A DNA stretch of 64,000 nucleotides from an uncultured Pseudoalteromonas sp. (GCA_947493455.1 CANLRB010000007.1:124001-188000); one strand, 5' to 3'; counted from the stretch's first letter, positions 24,784 to 34,612 are shown. Translations and numbers: made by a program. Notes: a model not told the origin generated them from the letters alone.

Positions 24784-25251
24784 ATGAACGTAGAATTCAT
24801 TAACCCTTTTATCTCATCATTGTTGAATGTACTAGCGACAATGGCTCAAACCGAACTAAAACCGGGTAAGCCTAAGATAAAAAAAAGCGAAGTAGCTCAG
24901 GGCGACGTATCAGGTCTTATCGGCATGGTCGGTCCGCAAACCAAAGGGTCGCTATCGATTACTTTTGACGGTGAGTTAGCATTAACGATTATGGAACGTA
25001 TGCTTGGCGAGCGACCAGATGCCGTAAATGAAGAAGTCACCGATATGGTGGGTGAAATAACGAATATGGTGGCCGGTGGTGCAAAAAATTTATTGGGTGA
25101 TAAAGGATACGAGTTCGATATGGCCACACCAATCGTTGTATCAGGCAAAGACCACACAATTACCCACAAATGCGAAGGACCAAAAATAATCATGCCGTTT
25201 TCGAGTGAACAAGGCTCTGCGCATATAGAGGTCTGCTTCGATAAACTATGA
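24784..25251 (+). CDS. cheX: CheX-like chemotaxis protein
   Basis: A 155-residue protein of the CheC/CheX phosphatase family. The motif [19 protein letters not shown] (84-102) holds the acidic/amide pair E91 and N94 used to dephosphorylate CheY-P, with a proline (P116) at about the usual distance. The single copy of the motif and the length fit CheX rather than CheC. It is unlinked to other chemotaxis genes here and overlaps the next gene, yjbQ, by four bases, so the pair is co-translated. Its partner response regulator cannot be told from this window. Confidence 0.85.
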   Translation: MNVEFINPFISSLLNVLATMAQTELKPGKPKIKKSEVAQGDVSGLIGMVGPQTKGSLSITFDGELALTIMERMLGERPDAVNEEVTDMVGEITNMVAGGAKNLLGDKGYEFDMATPIVVSGKDHTITHKCEGPKIIMPFSSEQGSAHIEVCFDKL

Positions 25252-25676
25252 GTTGGCTACAAAAAACCATTCAGTTGAGTCCGCGAGAGCGCGGATTTCA
25301 CCTTATTACAGATGACATTACCAGCCAATTACCTGAGCTAGCACACTATCGCATTGGCTTGCTGAATATTTTTATTCAGCACACCTCTGCCAGTATCACA
25401 ATCAATGAAAATGCCGACCCCACTGTGCGCATTGATATGGAAACTCATTTCAATAAATTTGTTCCCCAAGGGCAAAGTTATTATCAGCATGACTATGAGG
25501 GTGACGATGATATGCCAGCCCATATAAAAGCCAGCACATTGGGCGCAAGTATCTCTATTCCAGTTAAAGCTGGCCGTTTAGAAATGGGCACGTGGCAAGG
25601 AATCTACCTTGGTGAGCACCGTGATTATGGCGGTAATCGCCGTTTAGTCTTAACGCTGCAAGGCGAAAAAGCATAG
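25248..25676 (+). CDS. yjbQ: YjbQ family (UPF0047) protein
   Basis: A 142-residue cytoplasmic protein of the YjbQ family, also annotated as secondary thiamine-phosphate synthase because E. coli YjbQ has weak thiamine phosphate synthase activity; the physiological role is uncertain. Conserved segments are [20 protein letters not shown] (43-62), with H45 expected to bind metal, [14 protein letters not shown], and [11 protein letters not shown] near the end. Length is standard. The ATG lies inside the last codons of cheX (ATGA overlap). Confidence 0.92.
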   Translation: MSWLQKTIQLSPRERGFHLITDDITSQLPELAHYRIGLLNIFIQHTSASITINENADPTVRIDMETHFNKFVPQGQSYYQHDYEGDDDMPAHIKASTLGASISIPVKAGRLEMGTWQGIYLGEHRDYGGNRRLVLTLQGEKA

Positions 25677-25732
25677 TTATACTAATTCTGTTAGATAGTT
25701 GGCCAATTATTTAACGAATTTGGTATTAAATT

Positions 25733-26815
25733 CTATTTTATATACTGGTAATCCACCCGTGGCGTCACATTACACAACAATTCATATGGGATAGTCCCAG
25801 CATATTGGGCAATTTCCTCTACAGGTAATGAAGGCCCCCACATTTCGACCGTATTCCCAATTGCTATCCCATTTGGCACGGTGCTTCCTAAATCAACCGA
25901 AATCATATCCATTGATACACGGCCGATAATGGCATAGCGCCGTTGATTAATCATGACTGGTGTGCCATTCGGTGCATGCCGCGGATAACCATCGCCATAG
26001 CCCATCGCCACGACGCCAATGTAGGTATTTTTAGATGCACGCCATGCACTACCGTAACCTACTGTCTCGCCTGCGTTTACTTTTCGAATTGCGATTAATT
26101 TAGTCGTTAAGCGCATCACAGGTTTGAGTTGATGATCTGCGCCAATTTGATTAAGCATAGGCGACACACCGTAGAGCATTAACCCAGGCCGAATCCAATC
26201 GCCATGACTCTGCGGCCACCCGATAACCCCCGCCGAATTTGCCAAACAAGTTTGCTGTGTTTTTTGCTCAATAAGCTGGCTAAACAAGGCTAATTGTTGC
26301 TTTGTTTTACCATCCGATATGTCGTCAGCACAAGCAAAGTGCGTCATTAATTTAATGTCACTATGAACATTTTTTGATGCTAATAAACGTGTGTAAAATT
26401 GCTCAAATTGCTCTGGATAAACACCGAGTCGATGCATGCCCGTGTCGACTTTTAACCAAGTTGTTAACTCGCCATCTAGCGTTTCATTTTCAATCATCTC
26501 TAATTGATGCTGGTCATGTACAATGATTTGAAAGTTATTCGCAATCGCGATTGCTAAATCGCTCGCTTGAAAGACCCCTTCTAACAAAACAATAGGTTTA
26601 ACTAAACCGCCGGCTCTAAGTGCTAAAGCTTCGTCAATACGTGCGACGGCAAAGGCATCAGCCTGATGTAGTGCCTTAGCAATCTCTACCAAGCCGTGAC
26701 CATATGCATTTGCTTTCAATACGGCCATCACCTTGGATTGCGGTGCAAACTCTCTAACTTTATCTAAGTTATACTGAAGTGCTGAGAGATCTATTTCGGC
26801 GCTCGCCAAACGCAT
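25733..26815 (-). CDS. alr: Alanine racemase
   Basis: A 360-residue PLP enzyme converting L-alanine to D-alanine for peptidoglycan. PLP lysine K34 lies in AVLKANAYGHG, and the second catalytic residue Y254 in GYGSAWRA. VDTGMHRLGV and RPGLMLYG are also present. It overlaps the end of dnaB by one base, so the two form an operon, an arrangement also found in E. coli (dnaB-alr). Confidence 0.97.
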   Translation of the reverse strand: MRLASAEIDLSALQYNLDKVREFAPQSKVMAVLKANAYGHGLVEIAKALHQADAFAVARIDEALALRAGGLVKPIVLLEGVFQASDLAIAIANNFQIIVHDQHQLEMIENETLDGELTTWLKVDTGMHRLGVYPEQFEQFYTRLLASKNVHSDIKLMTHFACADDISDGKTKQQLALFSQLIEQKTQQTCLANSAGVIGWPQSHGDWIRPGLMLYGVSPMLNQIGADHQLKPVMRLTTKLIAIRKVNAGETVGYGSAWRASKNTYIGVVAMGYGDGYPRHAPNGTPVMINQRRYAIIGRVSMDMISVDLGSTVPNGIAIGNTVEMWGPSLPVEEIAQYAGTIPYELLCNVTPRVDYQYIK

Positions 26816-28194
26816 TAGTATTCATCATCCATCGCAGGTCCCGCATAGTTATCAAAGCGCGAGAATTGGCCTTGGAAGGTCAGACGAACTTTACCAATTG
26901 GGCCGTTACGTTGTTTACCTATAATGATTTCTGCCATGCCCTTTTCAGCTGACTCTTCATTGTATACTTCGTCACGATAGATAAACATAATTAAGTCGGC
27001 GTCCTGCTCAATTGACCCGGATTCACGCAAATCCGAGTTAATTGGACGTTTATCAGCACGTTGCTCAAGCGTACGGTTCAACTGAGAAAGTGCAATCACA
27101 GGGCACTCTAACTCTTTTGCCAGTGCTTTAAGCGAGCGTGAAATCTCGGCGATTTCTAAAGTACGGTTATCCGACAAACTCGGTACACGCATAAGTTGTA
27201 AATAATCGACCATAATCATGCTAACACCGCCGTTATCACGAGCAATACGTCGCGCGCGCGAACGTAACTCGGTTGGTGTTAAACCAGACGAGTCATCAAC
27301 ATACATTTTGCCTTTTTCAAGTAAAATCCCCATAGTCGACGACAGTCGAGCCCAATCGTCATCATCAAGCTGTCCAGTCCTTACTTTGGTTTGGTTGATA
27401 CGGCCAAGAGAAGCAAGCATCCTCATCATGATTTGTTCAGAAGGCATCTCTAATGAAAAGATAACGACCGGCTTGTCTTGCGTCATCGCAGCGTGCTCTG
27501 CGAGGTTCATAGCAAAGGTGGTTTTACCCATCGATGGACGCGCGGCGACGATTATCAAATCTGATGGTTGCATACCAGCGGTCATTTTATCTAAATCGGT
27601 ATAACCAGAGCTTACGCCCGTAATACCGTCCTGTGGAGACTGATAAAGCTCTTCAATTTTATCAATTGTTTTTTCAAGAATAGTATGAATATTTTGCGGA
27701 CCATCACTGCTTTTCGTACGTTGCTCGGCAATTTTAAATACTTTACTCTCAGCGAGATCAAGCAATTCATGGCTTTCACGACCTTCCGGGTTATAGCCAG
27801 CCTCCGCAATCTCATTTGCAACACCGATCATTTCACGCACCACGGCGCGTTCACGTACAATTTCGGCATACGCACTAATATTGGCCGCGCTTGGTGTATT
27901 TTTCGCAATTTCACCTAAATACGCAAAGCCTCCAACATTTTCTAACTCATTGTTTTTTTCTAGCGCTTCAGAGATTGTTATCAGATCGATAGGTTGACCG
28001 AGTTCAACAAGACGTTCCATGGCCTCGAAGATCAATTTATGCGTGCGAGTATAAAAGTCTTGTCCCACAACACGTTCAGCCACCCGATCCCACGCTTCAT
28101 TGTCGAGCATCAAGCCGCCTAAAACGGACTGTTCAGCCTCAATTGAGTGAGGTGGAATTTTGAGTGAGTCTACTTGTTTATCTACTTTAGCCAT
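26815..28194 (-). CDS. dnaB: Replicative DNA helicase DnaB
   Basis: A 459-residue hexameric helicase driving the replication fork. The N-terminal domain opens with PHSIEAEQSVLGGLMLD (15-31). The C-terminal RecA-like motor has the Walker A ARPSMGKTT (218-226), SLEMPSEQIMMRMLAS, a Walker B-like MIMVDYLQLM and the IALSQLNRTLEQR loop. There is no intein or insertion; length is normal. It is the first gene of an operon with alr. Confidence 0.98.
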   Translation of the reverse strand: MAKVDKQVDSLKIPPHSIEAEQSVLGGLMLDNEAWDRVAERVVGQDFYTRTHKLIFEAMERLVELGQPIDLITISEALEKNNELENVGGFAYLGEIAKNTPSAANISAYAEIVRERAVVREMIGVANEIAEAGYNPEGRESHELLDLAESKVFKIAEQRTKSSDGPQNIHTILEKTIDKIEELYQSPQDGITGVSSGYTDLDKMTAGMQPSDLIIVAARPSMGKTTFAMNLAEHAAMTQDKPVVIFSLEMPSEQIMMRMLASLGRINQTKVRTGQLDDDDWARLSSTMGILLEKGKMYVDDSSGLTPTELRSRARRIARDNGGVSMIMVDYLQLMRVPSLSDNRTLEIAEISRSLKALAKELECPVIALSQLNRTLEQRADKRPINSDLRESGSIEQDADLIMFIYRDEVYNEESAEKGMAEIIIGKQRNGPIGKVRLTFQGQFSRFDNYAGPAMDDEY

Positions 28195-28258
28195 GGTTTA
28201 TCTTTACACTGCGCGAATGGCTCTATTCTAACGAGAACACAGTTAAATTACACCAACA

Positions 28259-28284
28259 AAAAAGCCTCAATAATGAGGCTTTTC
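28259..28284 (-). terminator. Rho-independent terminator after the DUF4097 gene
   Basis: AAAGCCTCA pairs with TGAGGCTTT over nine bases around an ATAA loop. Read on the minus strand it ends in a six-base T-run, and it lies 16 bases after the DUF4097 stop. Confidence 0.85.
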
Positions 28285-28299
28285 TTTAAATATGAGTGT

Positions 28300-29253
28300 T
28301 CAGCGTTTTTTTATAACGATGCGGCCACTGATAGTATCAACCTCAACTTCACCATCTGCGCCATTAATCGCAAACTCAAGCGAACTCGATGGACCATATT
28401 TGGCCTTTTTTACCTTATTCGCGGTCAAACTATTTTTAATACGACCACCGGCGTGCGAGGCTATCTCAAACTCGGCAGAAACATCAGTTGGAAACTTCAA
28501 GGTCACATCACCCGATACAGTTTTGACCTGAATTCTCGCATCTTGGTTCATCGCCTTCATATCGACTTCGACTTCACCTCCGACAGTACTAATATCTAAA
28601 TTACTCAGCGTGTCTAAGTTTAAGTCTATATCACCATTAACGGCTTCTACTCTCACGTCATCTGCTCGGGTATTCGTTTTTAGGTTGCCATTCACCGCCT
28701 CAAAGCGGATCTCCCCCTGAGAATCTTGGTCATCCACGTCACCATTGACCGTATCAATCTTAATTTGGCCATTTAGATTGACACTGTCAATATCACCATT
28801 AACCGATTCTAAGTTAATTTTTCCTTCGATATCAGAAATATAAATATCACCATTTACTGTTTCGAGTTTTACACCCGCAGTTAATCCTCTAATATCAGTA
28901 TCTGCATTAACGCTTTCTAATTGTGTAAAGCTAGATGAAGGTACAAAAATCTCCAATTTAGACTCTTTATAACGATTACCGTCGTTATTATAACGAGATG
29001 GCATGTCGACAATAAATTCAGTGCGATTACCTCTAGTTTCAAACCTGTAGTCGAGCGCACGCTCATCAATAAAGCCTTTCACCTGAACTTGTGCTTTATC
29101 CCAGCCTCGAATTGTTACATGACCCTGATCATTTTCAATAAATACTTTACCTGTTTTTGAGACATCAAGGGTCTTATCTATTTCACCGGCAACGAGTTGG
29201 CTTGCCATCATTGCCAGCGGCAATATTGCGATACATAATTTACTCAATTTCAT
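28300..29253 (-). CDS. Exported DUF4097 repeat protein
   Basis: A 317-residue protein with a signal peptide (about 1-22, MKLSKLCIAILPLAMMASQ to LVAG) and a beta-solenoid-like body of the DUF4097 (putative adhesin) family. A degenerate unit of about 19-22 residues centred on VNGD or VNGN recurs at least five times in the middle (VNGDIYI, VNGDIDS, VNGDVDD, VNGNLKT, VNGDIDL). I chose the ATG at 29253 because AGAGGA lies six bases upstream; earlier in-frame starts overlap the anti-sigma gene. Last gene of the operon with the ECF sigma and anti-sigma genes, and so probably a target or partner of that system. Confidence 0.82.
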   Translation of the reverse strand: MKLSKLCIAILPLAMMASQLVAGEIDKTLDVSKTGKVFIENDQGHVTIRGWDKAQVQVKGFIDERALDYRFETRGNRTEFIVDMPSRYNNDGNRYKESKLEIFVPSSSFTQLESVNADTDIRGLTAGVKLETVNGDIYISDIEGKINLESVNGDIDSVNLNGQIKIDTVNGDVDDQDSQGEIRFEAVNGNLKTNTRADDVRVEAVNGDIDLNLDTLSNLDISTVGGEVEVDMKAMNQDARIQVKTVSGDVTLKFPTDVSAEFEIASHAGGRIKNSLTANKVKKAKYGPSSSLEFAINGADGEVEVDTISGRIVIKKR

Positions 29254-29264
29254 TGTCATTCCTC

Positions 29265-29753
29265 TTAAATTCGCTGCCAACTGGGTTGGTGAACTTTATT
29301 AATTAAGTCAAGTTGCTGCTGATATACTTGTGATAACATGCGTAATAACGCCGCATTTTCAGGTTCATTCTCTAATGCCGCCTTCAATGCGTCTTCTGCT
29401 TGCTCTAAATCTGCCAATTGACTGCGCCAATTATCAGTCACAGCTGGTTGAGATTGATACTGCACTAGCAATGCTTGCTTTTCCTGTTGGAACACGGCGT
29501 TCATATTATTCAGTGATTGTTCCAAGTTAGGCCCTTGCTGCTGATTAAATAACTGAAAGCCTAACAAACACAGACAAAAGCAAGCAGCGAGAGCCGAATA
29601 TCGATGCCAGTTAGAATGCTTTATCGGCACCTCACTATGTGGCTGCGAAATCGCTTTTTCAATTCCAGGCCATAAATCTTTCCCCGGTGACATTTCACTA
29701 GGTAATTGCGATACCGCGTTATCAATGTAACTGTCAAATTCTTTATTGTTCAT
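29265..29753 (-). CDS. Predicted membrane anti-sigma factor
   Basis: A 162-residue protein with a cytoplasmic N-terminal part (about 1-48, including MSPGKDLWPGIEKAI), one membrane span (about 52-68, SALAACFCLCLLGFQLF) and a glutamine-rich, helical C-terminal part predicted in the periplasm. It overlaps the ECF sigma gene by 11 bases. This small membrane protein translationally coupled to an ECF sigma factor is the classic anti-sigma arrangement. No zinc-binding HxxxCxxC motif is visible, so it is not a ZAS-type anti-sigma factor. Confidence 0.72.
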   Translation of the reverse strand: MNNKEFDSYIDNAVSQLPSEMSPGKDLWPGIEKAISQPHSEVPIKHSNWHRYSALAACFCLCLLGFQLFNQQQGPNLEQSLNNMNAVFQQEKQALLVQYQSQPAVTDNWRSQLADLEQAEDALKAALENEPENAALLRMLSQVYQQQLDLINKVHQPSWQRI

Positions 29754-30330
29754 CAGTAATCCACTCTTTCAGTAACGTTCTTGCGCGATGATATTGTGCT
29801 TTCGATGAGCCAACCGCCATATTTAACATGCTGGCAATCTCTTCATGGCGGTAGCCTTCAACTGCAAATAAAACAAATACCATGCGTGCCTTTTCCGGCA
29901 GCCTCACAATATGTTTATCAAGCCCATTTAATCCTTCACACTGCTGCACTGATTGTTCATCCATACCAGCCGTTTCAATACTCACCACTTTTTGCAACCA
30001 GTTAGTCTGCTTGCGCAAGTAACTAATGGTAATATTGGCGCTCACCGTATGCAGCCAGGTAGAAAATTTCGCTTTGCCATCAAAACTGCTCACTTTTTGC
30101 CATACTTGCACAAAAACCTCTTGCATTGCCTCTTGTGCCAATGCTTCATTCGCTGTCAAACGCAAGCACAGCGCATATACGCGGCGATGATGCAATTGAT
30201 ACAATCTGGCAAAGGCTTGGCGATCACCTTGTTGAATTTTCGCAAGCAAAACCCGCTCTTCATCAGCCGACTGTTTGCTAGCAAATTTTTGTTCCGCTTC
30301 TATCAGCACACTTGTGCTCCTTGCTCGCAT
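29743..30330 (-). CDS. ECF-type RNA polymerase sigma factor
   Basis: A 195-residue sigma-70 family protein with region 2 (about 40-110: AFARLYQLHHRRVYALCLRL, ALAQEAMQEVFVQVWQK, KFSTWLHTVSANITISYLRK) and region 4 (about 138-190: LPEKARMVFVLFAVEGYRHE, EEIASMLNMAVGSSKAQYHR). Region 3 is missing, as in ECF factors. It leads a three-gene operon with the anti-sigma and DUF4097 genes. Unusually long N-terminal residues (about 30) precede region 2. Confidence 0.88.
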   Translation of the reverse strand: MRARSTSVLIEAEQKFASKQSADEERVLLAKIQQGDRQAFARLYQLHHRRVYALCLRLTANEALAQEAMQEVFVQVWQKVSSFDGKAKFSTWLHTVSANITISYLRKQTNWLQKVVSIETAGMDEQSVQQCEGLNGLDKHIVRLPEKARMVFVLFAVEGYRHEEIASMLNMAVGSSKAQYHRARTLLKEWITDEQ

Positions 30331-30444
30331 TATTGTTGTTTTGTTTAAGTTACTTTATTAGACGCAAACAAATTAGCAAATGGTTTAAATAAAATTAAAA
30401 AAAGATAGGAATAATTTCTGGGTGAGTTTACATAAGGCTAAAAA

Positions 30445-30468
30445 TAAAAAAGCTCGCAAGAAGCGAGC
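30445..30468 (-). terminator. Rho-independent terminator after queA
   Basis: GCTCGC (30452-30457) pairs with GCGAGC (30463-30468) around AAGAA. Read on the minus strand it ends in a T-run (complement of the A-run at 30445-30451). It lies 48 bases beyond the queA stop. Confidence 0.8.
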
Positions 30469-30515
30469 ATAATATTTACGAATTTAAAATAGCGTAAATC
30501 TTGTTAAGATGACCA

Positions 30516-31553
30516 CTATTTAGTCTTTTTTTCCAAGAACATCGCATCACCATAAGAAAAGAAGCGATATTTCTGTTCGATTGCGGTGTGATATGCTTTC
30601 ATAATATTCTCTTGGCCTGCAAACGCACTCACTAGCATAATTAGAGTCGATTCCGGCAAGTGAAAATTAGTGATCATCGCATCAACAATTTGAAACTCGT
30701 AGCCTGGATAAATAAAAATATCAGTATCACCAAAATAACTTGTCAATTGACCTTGCGACTTTTGCGCAGCTGATTCAAGCGAACGCATTGATGTTGTGCC
30801 AACGGCAATCACGCGACCACCTTTAGCACGTGTTGCCTGAATTTTTTTAACAACATCATCAGGTACTTCAATATACTCTGAGTGCATGACATGATCATTA
30901 ATGTTATCAACACGCACAGGTTGGAACGTACCGGCTCCCACATGCAGAGTTACAAACGCCATATCAACATTTTTGTCACGTAATTGCTGCATTAGCTTAT
31001 CATCAAAATGCAAGCCCGCTGTCGGCGCAGCGACCGCGCCCGGTTTTTCACCATATACAGTTTGATAACGCTCTTTATCTGAGTCATTGTCAGGTCTGTC
31101 AATATAAGGCGGCAGAGGCATATGACCAATGTTCTCTAAAATTTCGAGCACATTATTGTCACCTTCAAACTTGAGTTCGAATAGCTCACCGCGACGACCA
31201 ATCATCACTGCCTTAGCACTATTTTCTAGTAAAAGCTCTGTTCCTGGTTTTGGTGATTTATTAGCACGAACATGTGCAAGTACGGTATGGGCGTCAACTA
31301 CGCGCTCAACTAACACTTCAACTTTACCGCCAGACGCCTTTTGGCCAAACATTCTAGCGGGGATCACGCGCGTATTATTAAATACGATCAAATCATTTTC
31401 ATTTATAAAATCAATGATATCACTAAACACATGATGATTAATTTCGCCGCTGTTTCCATTCAATTTAAGTAATCGACTTGACGTACGATCTTCTTTTGGA
31501 AAACGAGCTATTAATTCATCGGGTAGTTCAAAGTTAAAATCAGCAACGCGCAT
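30516..31553 (-). CDS. queA: S-adenosylmethionine:tRNA ribosyltransferase-isomerase
   Basis: A 345-residue enzyme that adds the ribosyl part of SAM to preQ1 in tRNA, giving epoxyqueuosine. Typical segments are [19 protein letters not shown] at the start, [10 protein letters not shown] (about 58-67), [30 protein letters not shown] and [13 protein letters not shown] start at MRVADF; an in-frame ATG two codons earlier is too close to the GTGAG ribosome-binding stretch. tgt, the usual partner downstream, is absent; an ECF sigma operon follows instead. Confidence 0.97.
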   Translation of the reverse strand: MRVADFNFELPDELIARFPKEDRTSSRLLKLNGNSGEINHHVFSDIIDFINENDLIVFNNTRVIPARMFGQKASGGKVEVLVERVVDAHTVLAHVRANKSPKPGTELLLENSAKAVMIGRRGELFELKFEGDNNVLEILENIGHMPLPPYIDRPDNDSDKERYQTVYGEKPGAVAAPTAGLHFDDKLMQQLRDKNVDMAFVTLHVGAGTFQPVRVDNINDHVMHSEYIEVPDDVVKKIQATRAKGGRVIAVGTTSMRSLESAAQKSQGQLTSYFGDTDIFIYPGYEFQIVDAMITNFHLPESTLIMLVSAFAGQENIMKAYHTAIEQKYRFFSYGDAMFLEKKTK

Positions 31554-31736
31554 TAGCATCTCACTTGGTCAAAAATCGCGCCAAGTCTAGTGTTACTAGT
31601 CCCGTAAATCAAGTAAAATTCGTTGCTTCAAGGTACTCTTTTTATCCCTTTTATATGCACAATACGCAATTTTACTTGTGCCTAAGGTACAGACCAAGTA
31701 ATCTAGTTTGCGGTTAACGTGAGGGGTCAATAACAC

Positions 31737-34241
31737 ATGCCGAACAAGCTAAAGCTGCTAGTAGTAAATGCCAGCTTAGAGCAAAGTGAAACATTAAAAA
31801 ATGCACTTATCTCACTTGATGTATTTGACGTCACAGTAAAACACACAAGTCTCGATGCAATTAAACTACTAAAAGACACAAAAGTTAATGTGATTATCAC
31901 AGACATCGATGTTGGCGAAATAGATGGCTGGCGTTTTTCACGACTAGTGCGCTCTGGCATGTTAAAAACGCCAAAAAATACACCTATCGTGATGACCCCG
32001 CCAACATATTGTGAACGCATAGCAGAGACAACCGCACGCGCATATGGCATTGACGCAATATTACCTTTGTCGCAAACAACTCAATTGCCCCAAATATTAG
32101 CTAACGTACTCTCATCACATATTGAAAAAAGCAGTCGTTTAAAGTTATTACTCATTGAACAAAATGACACAGCCGTTAGCGAAATCAAGCAACATCTAGA
32201 GTATGGTTTCGCAATTACTAATGTAGCTACAAGTGATAAAGCAGTTCAACTAGTCAGGCAAATGCCCTTCTCAATTATTCTGTTAAATGCCACGCAATCG
32301 ACCATTTCAGATATTACTGATTTTGTTCATCAAGTAAAAAGAGCCAACCCAAATCAAGCGATTGTGACGTTGATAGATAGTGAAGACGCCGATTTCGCTG
32401 AGCAGCTTTTATTGCTTGGTGTAACTGACTTTATTCGTCTACCCTATTCGCATAACCTGTTGAACAAAGTCTGTGAGCAAGCGGCACGGCGCGAAGATTT
32501 TATGGTGAGCTATGCCGAATTCGCCGATAAAGTAGAGCAACTAAGTCAAAGCCATACTCGTTACAAAGATTTATTTTCGGCACACCAACGTATTTTAGTG
32601 CACTTAAACACCGTAGTGATGGAACTTGATGTTAACAACAACATTTGCTTTATAAACCCAGCTTGGGAAGAATTATCGGGCAGCGGGCTACAAGCCAGTT
32701 TAGGGTTGCCACTGACCTCGTTTTTTGACGGGAGTGAACGTGAAAAACTAGGCAACGCTTTACACAAAATTAAAAACAAACCTGGCTCAAATGCGAAAAT
32801 AGAGCTTCAGCTACAGCACGCTCGCGGTCACACTTTGTGGGTTGAATGTAAATTTCAACGCATGGAGAGCGCACAAAAAGCAAGTCATATCACACTGAGT
32901 ATCGACAACATTGATGAGCGCAAACAAGCAGAGTTTAGTTTACAACATTTAGCGCAGCACGACTCTTTAACCAGTTTGCATAACCGATATTATTTTGACC
33001 AGCAGCTGCAACAGCTATGTAGTGAAGTGTTGGCGACAGAAAAGCATGTATTGATTTATATCGACCTCGACCACTTTAAGGTAATAAACGATTCACAAGG
33101 TCATCAACAGGGCGATACCGTGCTCAAGCAGGTAGCCAATATCTTTCAGTCATCCGTGATTGATAATTCGTTAGTATGCAGGCTCGGGGGTGATGAATTT
33201 GCGATTATTATCGAAAACACCGACATACTCGATGCGCACATGATTGCAGAGCATTTGTGCCAACAAATAGAAGAACATAAGTTTAAATTTGCCCAGCAAG
33301 AATACTCGATTAGCTGCTCAATCGGGATCACACAAATAAATAGCAACAACAATGACGCGAGTGAATGTTTAAAGCAGGCTGATATCGCTCTCTATGTTGC
33401 CAAAAACCGTGGTCGAAATTTAGTGCACTGTTACTCAAAAGAAGACGCCGAGAGCAAACATCTTCTCACCGGTATTACATGGGCACATCGCGTTCGCAAT
33501 GCCCTTAAGCACAACCAAGTTGAAATTCATTTTCAACCAATATGGTGCTATCGCCGTAATCGAATCGCCTATTGCGAAGCCTTAGTTAGATTAAATATTG
33601 ACGATGAACTTATTTATCCAAACCAATTTATTCCGGCACTTGAGCTCGTCACCGATATCCACTTGCTCGATCACTGTGTGATACGGAAAACGATTAAAAC
33701 GCTCGCTGAATACCCTGAAATCGAAAAAGTAGCAATCAATTTGTCGGCGCAAGCACTTAACGATGAAAACATACTACTGCTCGTGTCTGATACACTCAAG
33801 CAACATCATGTATCACCTTCTCGCGTGACCTTTGAAATTACCGAGTCAGCGAGTATCAGTAACTTAGTTGCCACTACCGCCATGATCGATAAACTGCAAG
33901 AACTTGGTTGTGACTTTTCAATTGATGACTTTGGCACTGGATTTAGTACTTTTAGCTACCTCAAGCAATTACCCGCGAATCAAGTTAAGATAGATGGGTC
34001 ATTTGTTAAAGACATGACAAAAGACCCAATCGATGAAGCACTGGTTGCCGCAATTAAAGACATTAGTCATTCACTTAATAAAACCTGTGTTGCAGAATAT
34101 GTCGAAGACAAACAAACATTTGATTTATTAGCTAAAATTGGCGTTGATTACGCACAAGGTTACTATATTTCAAAGCCCATTCCCGCACATCTTGTTTGCA
34201 ATCAAATAAAAAAAATAAATGCAGACAACTCAACCAGCTAG
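31737..34241 (+). CDS. Multidomain c-di-GMP protein: REC-REC-like-PAS-GGDEF-EAL
   Basis: An 834-residue cytoplasmic signalling protein. A first receiver-like domain (about 5-125) has aspartates in ITDIDVGEIDGWRFSRL. A second (about 135-262) lacks the phosphoacceptor (IILLNATQ where D is expected). A PAS domain follows (about 278-390, CFINPAWEELSGSG), then GGDEF with intact RLGGDEF and EAL with YCEALVRL, NLSAQAL, ITESA, IDDFGTGFST, KIDGSF and AEYVED. Both catalytic domains therefore look intact, so it could make or break c-di-GMP depending on input. It is transcribed alone. Confidence 0.9.
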   Translation: MPNKLKLLVVNASLEQSETLKNALISLDVFDVTVKHTSLDAIKLLKDTKVNVIITDIDVGEIDGWRFSRLVRSGMLKTPKNTPIVMTPPTYCERIAETTARAYGIDAILPLSQTTQLPQILANVLSSHIEKSSRLKLLLIEQNDTAVSEIKQHLEYGFAITNVATSDKAVQLVRQMPFSIILLNATQSTISDITDFVHQVKRANPNQAIVTLIDSEDADFAEQLLLLGVTDFIRLPYSHNLLNKVCEQAARREDFMVSYAEFADKVEQLSQSHTRYKDLFSAHQRILVHLNTVVMELDVNNNICFINPAWEELSGSGLQASLGLPLTSFFDGSEREKLGNALHKIKNKPGSNAKIELQLQHARGHTLWVECKFQRMESAQKASHITLSIDNIDERKQAEFSLQHLAQHDSLTSLHNRYYFDQQLQQLCSEVLATEKHVLIYIDLDHFKVINDSQGHQQGDTVLKQVANIFQSSVIDNSLVCRLGGDEFAIIIENTDILDAHMIAEHLCQQIEEHKFKFAQQEYSISCSIGITQINSNNNDASECLKQADIALYVAKNRGRNLVHCYSKEDAESKHLLTGITWAHRVRNALKHNQVEIHFQPIWCYRRNRIAYCEALVRLNIDDELIYPNQFIPALELVTDIHLLDHCVIRKTIKTLAEYPEIEKVAINLSAQALNDENILLLVSDTLKQHHVSPSRVTFEITESASISNLVATTAMIDKLQELGCDFSIDDFGTGFSTFSYLKQLPANQVKIDGSFVKDMTKDPIDEALVAAIKDISHSLNKTCVAEYVEDKQTFDLLAKIGVDYAQGYYISKPIPAHLVCNQIKKINADNSTS

Positions 34242-34359
34242 CATCTATTTACATTTTCATTACAATTTTACGCTGAAAAATCGAACAAGCTTAACTATAC
34301 TGAAACCTCATGGAAGTAAAGTTTAATACCCGAAGAGTGTTAACAAAGAAGGAGTGATT

Positions 34360-34566
34360 ATGACCTTGTTCGTGCTACTACTGCTTATAGCAAATGCGCT
34401 AATCGCATTTTATTGTTACAACAATGCAGCGATAAAAGGCTACCCTAAAGGAATATTTTTAGGTTTAGGCCTGGTGCCATATTTTAATTTGGTTGTCCTT
34501 GTTTATTTACTATTTTTACCCAATTTAAAACATCAAAATTTACTCGATAAAAAAGCCGCAAGTTAG
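34360..34566 (+). CDS. Small two-span membrane protein, unrecognised
   Basis: A 68-residue protein with two hydrophobic segments (about 2-20 and 32-53) separated by a short polar loop containing KGYPKG, and a basic tail ending KKAAS. A strong AAGGAG site seven bases before the ATG and a hairpin immediately after support that it is a real gene; a GTG two codons earlier is inside the spacer. Function is unknown. The stop codon lies in the loop of the terminator hairpin. Confidence 0.65.
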   Translation: MTLFVLLLLIANALIAFYCYNNAAIKGYPKGIFLGLGLVPYFNLVVLVYLLFLPNLKHQNLLDKKAAS

Positions 34567-34574
34567 TGCGGCTT
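34553..34574 (+). terminator. Hairpin at the end of the small membrane protein gene
   Basis: AAGCCGCA (34553-34560) pairs with TGCGGCTT (34567-34574) around AGTTAG, which contains the gene's stop codon. A short T-rich tract (CTTTCT) follows. Confidence 0.7.
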
Positions 34575-34612
34575 CTTTCTCTGTAAACATCGAACGCTTA
34601 TCCTATCGCATT

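Noticed and set aside
27218-27604. A 128-codon plus-strand reading frame inside dnaB
   Set aside because: It is fully antisense to the DnaB motor domain and lacks a start site or family resemblance.
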